A program made the translations under genes and the position numbers. The notes beneath the pieces were generated by a model that did not search any database, was not told where the DNA came from, and saw only the letters and a program-made list of their open reading frames with translations. This document shows positions 59,427 through 64,000 of a DNA stretch of 64,000 nt, one piece after another. Every line of letters begins with the position of its first letter. The first letter of the stretch is position 1. The DNA lies in assembly GCA_014607495.2 (NCBI GenBank), contig CP053152.1, positions 9,903,899 to 9,967,898 on the forward strand, written 5' to 3'. The DNA is from Carposina sasakii. Its lineage: Eukaryota; Arthropoda; Insecta; Lepidoptera; Carposinidae.

Positions 59427-62400
59427 GTAAGTACTCACTTTATTATATCTATTTATATATCTAGTTTATAAAATCTAACATTCTACCTATATATCTATAG
59501 CTGCTATCTAATAATTATATCGTGAATAAGCAACATTAAAAAATTATATAAGTAGTAGGTATATGTATGGAAAGCTATATAATTATCATCATCTAGATAA
59601 AAATATAGTAGGTATCCTAGTTTAATTTTAAAATCAAGGGGTAAAGATCAAAAAATTGGTTTTTTTTTACAAAACGGCAAAACTCACTTATTTAAAAAAT
59701 ATTTTCAAAACTCCTCTATACTAGTACTTACCTACATAAAAATAAAATCGTAAAATTACAATGGCTATATCACAACAATTGTATCAATTCGCTTCATTAC
59801 AAGACGTGCGGGCAGTTATTTAATAGCGGTCATACAATCTCCGAAGTTGGCACAATCGCTCTTTCCTCACGATCCAATGAAATTGTATCGGAACTAATAC
59901 GCAATGACAAAATTGGTGAGTTTTAGGGTACTATAGAGGAGCATAAGCTTTATTATTATACTGAATATGTTTAAGGCTAAACTAGATGTTTTTATGCAAT
60001 GGGAAACATAAATATTAAAAACATTCTCCGTCAGTTTATCTACTTGTAGGAACGGTAGAACAATTTTTATATACCAGAGTATGTATATTGCTTTACTTTA
60101 GTAGAGCAATAACTTAAAGAATGTTTATATTACGGCGCCACCTTATAATGAAACGTGTGTCATTTTATTTCAGTGGCGTAAACTGAAAAAGAGTTTTCTG
60201 GGTGCTCTATACAAAACTGCAACACCTGCACATACATTTACTACCTTTTAGCTACCCTCACGGTATAGCAAATAGTTTTATTTAAACCACGTAACTAAAT
60301 CCATTTCGCACTTGACTTTCTGCATGTCGATGGGATGATAGATCGTCAAGCGGATTGTTCGCCGAGAGCCAGAACGAATGCATTCGGGATGCGCAGGCGC
60401 AGACACGTGACAATGGCTGAGAAATCGTCACAATGCAATACGCTAAGTAATATTTCTATTTCTTAGTTATTCAACTGATGATAATTTCCCAAATTTTTAA
60501 CCTTGCGATATGAAATGTATTTAGCAAACTATTTTCAGACCTGCCGAACAAGTAATAAATATTTTTATAAAAATCGGTAAACCCGTTTCTTAGGAGTTTC
60601 GTTACAAACACAGTGACGCGTACATAAGTAGATGACATCAATGAGATCCTCTATTTTACTACATTCTTAATCTAAGAAAAGCATAATATGTACGAGTATA
60701 CTTTTTGAAAAACTTACCATCACTTTTGTGTTGAAATGGACCTCTGTAACCAAAGTGTTACTAATTACTATGCAACTAGAAGTGATTAGACCATACTATA
60801 TACTTGGTGAAAGACATATGTATTTGTAAATGAAATTGTATTAGGCGTTACAATTCGGAAGTTCAAATATTTACTATGGGTTCGCGGTGGTGGGCGAACC
60901 CTTAGTGAATATGTATTTGTCACCATCACAGCGGCAATTAAAACATCTTTAGCACAGCATGGTGTGTATCTATGATTGAGGCTGTTATATATAAGACCTA
61001 CTAGTTCTAGACTATGAAAAGAAATTGGTATCAAAATTAGTCCATCCACTTATAAAATTAGTCCATGCACGAGTGTCAGGCAAAAAGGTGTCTGTGGAGG
61101 AAGCAAAAGCTAGAAAGTGATTGATTCATATTGCGCCAGACCAATTGGTTACAAAGATTGTTAAAACAACTTCAATATCAGTTCTAAATGATATACTCGT
61201 ATACTCGTAAGTACCTATATTTCGTATTCGGATCTAACTATATATAGGTAGAATATTTAGACACCTACCTCTCTACTTTTGTGTCATTTTCATTTATGAG
61301 CCACGCCTCGAAGTAAGTACGAGTAAATAGGTATTTGAAACTTCAAGGAGGTTGGGATATGTGCCTATGTACTACAAATTTTGTAAATCACGATTCGTTT
61401 GCGTAAAGCTCATAACTATTTTCTGAAGTAGGTAACTTATCAAAATATTATTTTGACGTCGCAATTCTAATAGCATAATTGTTATAGATATGGTAAAACA
61501 CACGGTTGTGTTTCCAAATATGGTGGTAGCTAAACAGTAGGATCACGAAGGAGGTCCTAAAGCCACGTTTAACATAGCGGGGTCAGATGTAAAATATCAG
61601 TGACCATTTTAGTGATCCTTGTCTTATCAACCAGTAACTCGACTGAAAGTTGACGAGTCAGACAACTTAAGAAAGGTAGTCGAATCCTACTGCTGTATTT
61701 CTGTCCACAAAAGGAACGTTCCGCAACCGTGTCATGTTTTATTTTTTTAAATATGACAAAAATCACCATGGTATCCAATTATCATCGGGAAATCATGATT
61801 GGGCCTGGCGTTACAATGTATGAAAACATTCTTGTAAAACATAACTGTTTTTAATATCGGGGCAGCATGAAACGGGTTTACGGTTTAATATTTGTTTTGC
61901 ACAATTGTCGATTGTAGTATTAATGTTCAATTGAAAGGGCTATCGATGAGTAACGGCGCCATACAATGCGCATTCAGCGCAGGCGACGCCGCCGGGCTAG
62001 GCTAGTAAGAATGTGTGTGGCCACTACTCTGTTGTAATTTTTAGTGATATCGTTCGATAGTAGAGTAATATAAGCTTTAGTAGGAAGATACGAAGCCTAA
62101 TTGTATTTTCAAGACTTCAGTAAGTCAAGTGTCTCTAACTTAAAATAAAGATATATGATTGCTCCCGCCCGCGACTCCTTCTTCATGTGGATAGTAAGAT
62201 TTGTATTAATTAGGTACTTATGTTATAAATTAAAACACTTTTCGCGATCCTGCAGTCCTTGCTATCTCCTTTTTTGGCAAGCAGCTATGTGTGTATGTAT
62301 GGGTGTAATATAAAACACCGCTCAAAAAAAAACGTCTGACAAACTATAGATTTTTAATTTCTCAAGTTTTCGTAATCTAAGGAAAATCCATCCATGCTCA

Positions 62401-64000
62401 CACGCTCGTACAAAAACAACATAAAAAGCACCTGACAACAGTATTAAGATTCAGCAAGTATAACAAGCAAAGCAAGCAGCAAGTTGAACAAGAAGCGAGC
62501 TGATTTAGAATGCACCACAAGCCCGCACCGAGCTGACATGCTCTGAAAATCCAAGGAAACATTTTCTACAACGTTCCTCACATATATAATGTAGAAAATC
62601 TTGGCTGCAATTCAAGTGGTGGTAAGAGAGTAACGGCAGGTATGCGCTTGTAAGTTGAACGCCATTTTAATGCTATTTTAGCGCATGCTTGTTAACTGAG
62701 GCTATTTTACAGAGGAATGAACTAAATGCGGGCACGGGAATAAAATCGTCTGTAGTTTTGGATTTATATTTTGTACCTACCTTTACACGCGAGTACATAG
62801 GTGTGAAGTAAACAAAATGAAATTTTCCTAGAGAGTAGAGCTTAGTTCCTATAAATAAATATGTATCGTAAGTATATACCCATCATCCGTTATCTTATCC
62901 TGTGTATCAAGCAATCAAGTAGGATCCTTCACAATCATTCTGTCTTCAGTAAACTTTTTTACAGAAGATTATGACAAATCCTCATATAGTTTGATGGTTA
63001 TTTTCCTAAATGCGTCTTACATTCGATCGTAATATTAATGGTTTCTTGAATTTGGTAAGATGTCTAGAAAATTATAGACTTCTGCAATACAGGATATTAT
63101 CCGAAATGACGTAACAGACCGTTTCCTCGATCTTGTCGATTCGCCAATCGGTGCGATCCGGCGTCTCTCACTTCCGTCCATTTCCTCCCTATACATACCT
63201 ACCCTTCAATTATGTCTACGGTATCAATGCCAACAGGACTAGATGTAAAAGTATAGAATAAGTAGTACAGCTTTCTCAACTGAAACTGGCTATGGATTCC
63301 GTTGATAGCAATTTAAAGTCCATTACTGTGGTTAGGTATTAGTAACTTTTCATTGTTTTAATGACGCAATGGTCCAATATATTTATAAGTTTTATTAACT
63401 CCGTTAAAGTTTTATTAACTTTAACGGAATTAGGTGTTATAGAAATAGATCCAAAGTAAATTCATTAATAATTATAATCTGAAACTTAAGTAACTTATAA
63501 TTATTTTAAGTTAGTTCCACTGTAAGGTATAGGTAGAGTCCCTCTGTTGTTCACATTCATTTGTTACAGCATTTACGAACCTAGAGTTGCTTTGTTTAAA
63601 AATAATTTTGTTTTCTCTCGTAGTTAGTCTTATAACTATACACTACCTATTCAACCATTTATATCTTAGAAGTAGAGCTACAATACCCAATATTTTACAA
63701 TACCCAAAAACAAATCGAATTCAGACGCAAAATTCACGTTGTGAAGTCACATAAAAATTAATCTAGAACGTTTTCCCTCTCCCCCTGGAGGGCAGTACCT
63801 CCAATTTTACTCATAAAAACTTCGTTAAACATAAAATTTTCACATAATCCCATTTCTTTCGCACACACCTCCCATCTCGCGTAATTTCGCATCGCAGCGT
63901 GAGCTTCGTGCCCAAATTAAATTGTTTATTGCATTAAGCGGGGTTCGCACGGCAGCCCATCATGGCTGTGCTTTTTTAAGGGTACCGCGTCTAAAGATAG
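59427..64000. other. Gene-free stretch to the end of the window
   Basis: AT-rich, with the short dispersed repeat at 62243, a decayed AGTTTCGTTACAAACACAG repeat core near 60595 and a small GC-rich patch at 61955-62010 (GCGCAGGCGACGCCGCCGGG). I found no further splice-bounded exon. Downstream exons of the putative long gene are expected beyond 64000. Confidence 0.35.
62243..62310 (+). repeat. Short dispersed repeat shared with 19874
   Basis: This is the second copy of the GCGATCCTGCAGT block. It is followed by a TGTGTGTATGTATGGGTG stretch comparable to GTTATCTATGTATGTTTC in the first copy. Confidence 0.5.

Overview
This is an AT-rich nuclear genomic window from an insect, almost certainly a moth or butterfly. 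The dispersed repeats are of the kinds I associate with Lepidoptera: RTE-type LINE 3' ends with an (ATC)n tail, MITEs ending in TACAGGGTG, many degenerate copies of a repeat beginning ACTAGTGGACGCCCGCGAC, TAGGTACC-rich spacers and short (CCTAA)n runs. The order-level assignment rests on remembered family features, not on a search. There are no operons, CRISPR arrays or bacterial features.

One gene is unambiguous: an Sp-family zinc-finger transcription factor on the + strand (main exon 8781-9761). It has a Btd box and three C2H2 fingers, and its Btd box looks more like the buttonhead/Sp5 subfamily than Sp6-9. A short upstream coding exon (8472-8501) is likely joined to it by a 279-bp phase-0 intron. 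The transcript probably ends near 10165.

Downstream of buttonhead the window looks like a gene-poor regulatory landscape with a few very small exons. Two GC-rich promoter-like regions each end in a short ATG-initiated exon with a splice donor, at 13446-13490 (15 codons) and 52194-52265 (24 codons). Both end in phase 0. A 48-bp phase-0 microexon lies at 59379-59426. The simplest model is a long + strand gene with two alternative promoters whose main exons lie beyond 64000. Its identity is not visible here. The Sp1/Sp8-type gene that sits beside buttonhead in other insects is one candidate. A site of the recursive-splicing form (TTTTTACAG|GTAAGT) lies at 36829-36844, inside the long putative intron.

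The rest (about 14-52 kb and 54-64 kb) is non-coding. It contains GC-rich, homeodomain-core-rich islands that look like enhancers, plus many small transposon remnants. The clearest of these are a 957-bp element with 25-bp terminal inverted repeats and a nested MITE (43465-44421), a 524-bp GC-rich element with three 50-bp tandem repeats (53656-54179), a 208-bp MITE with near-perfect ~39-bp arms (45296-45503), and several foldback MITEs. Most ORFs above 60 codons elsewhere are chance readings of this material.
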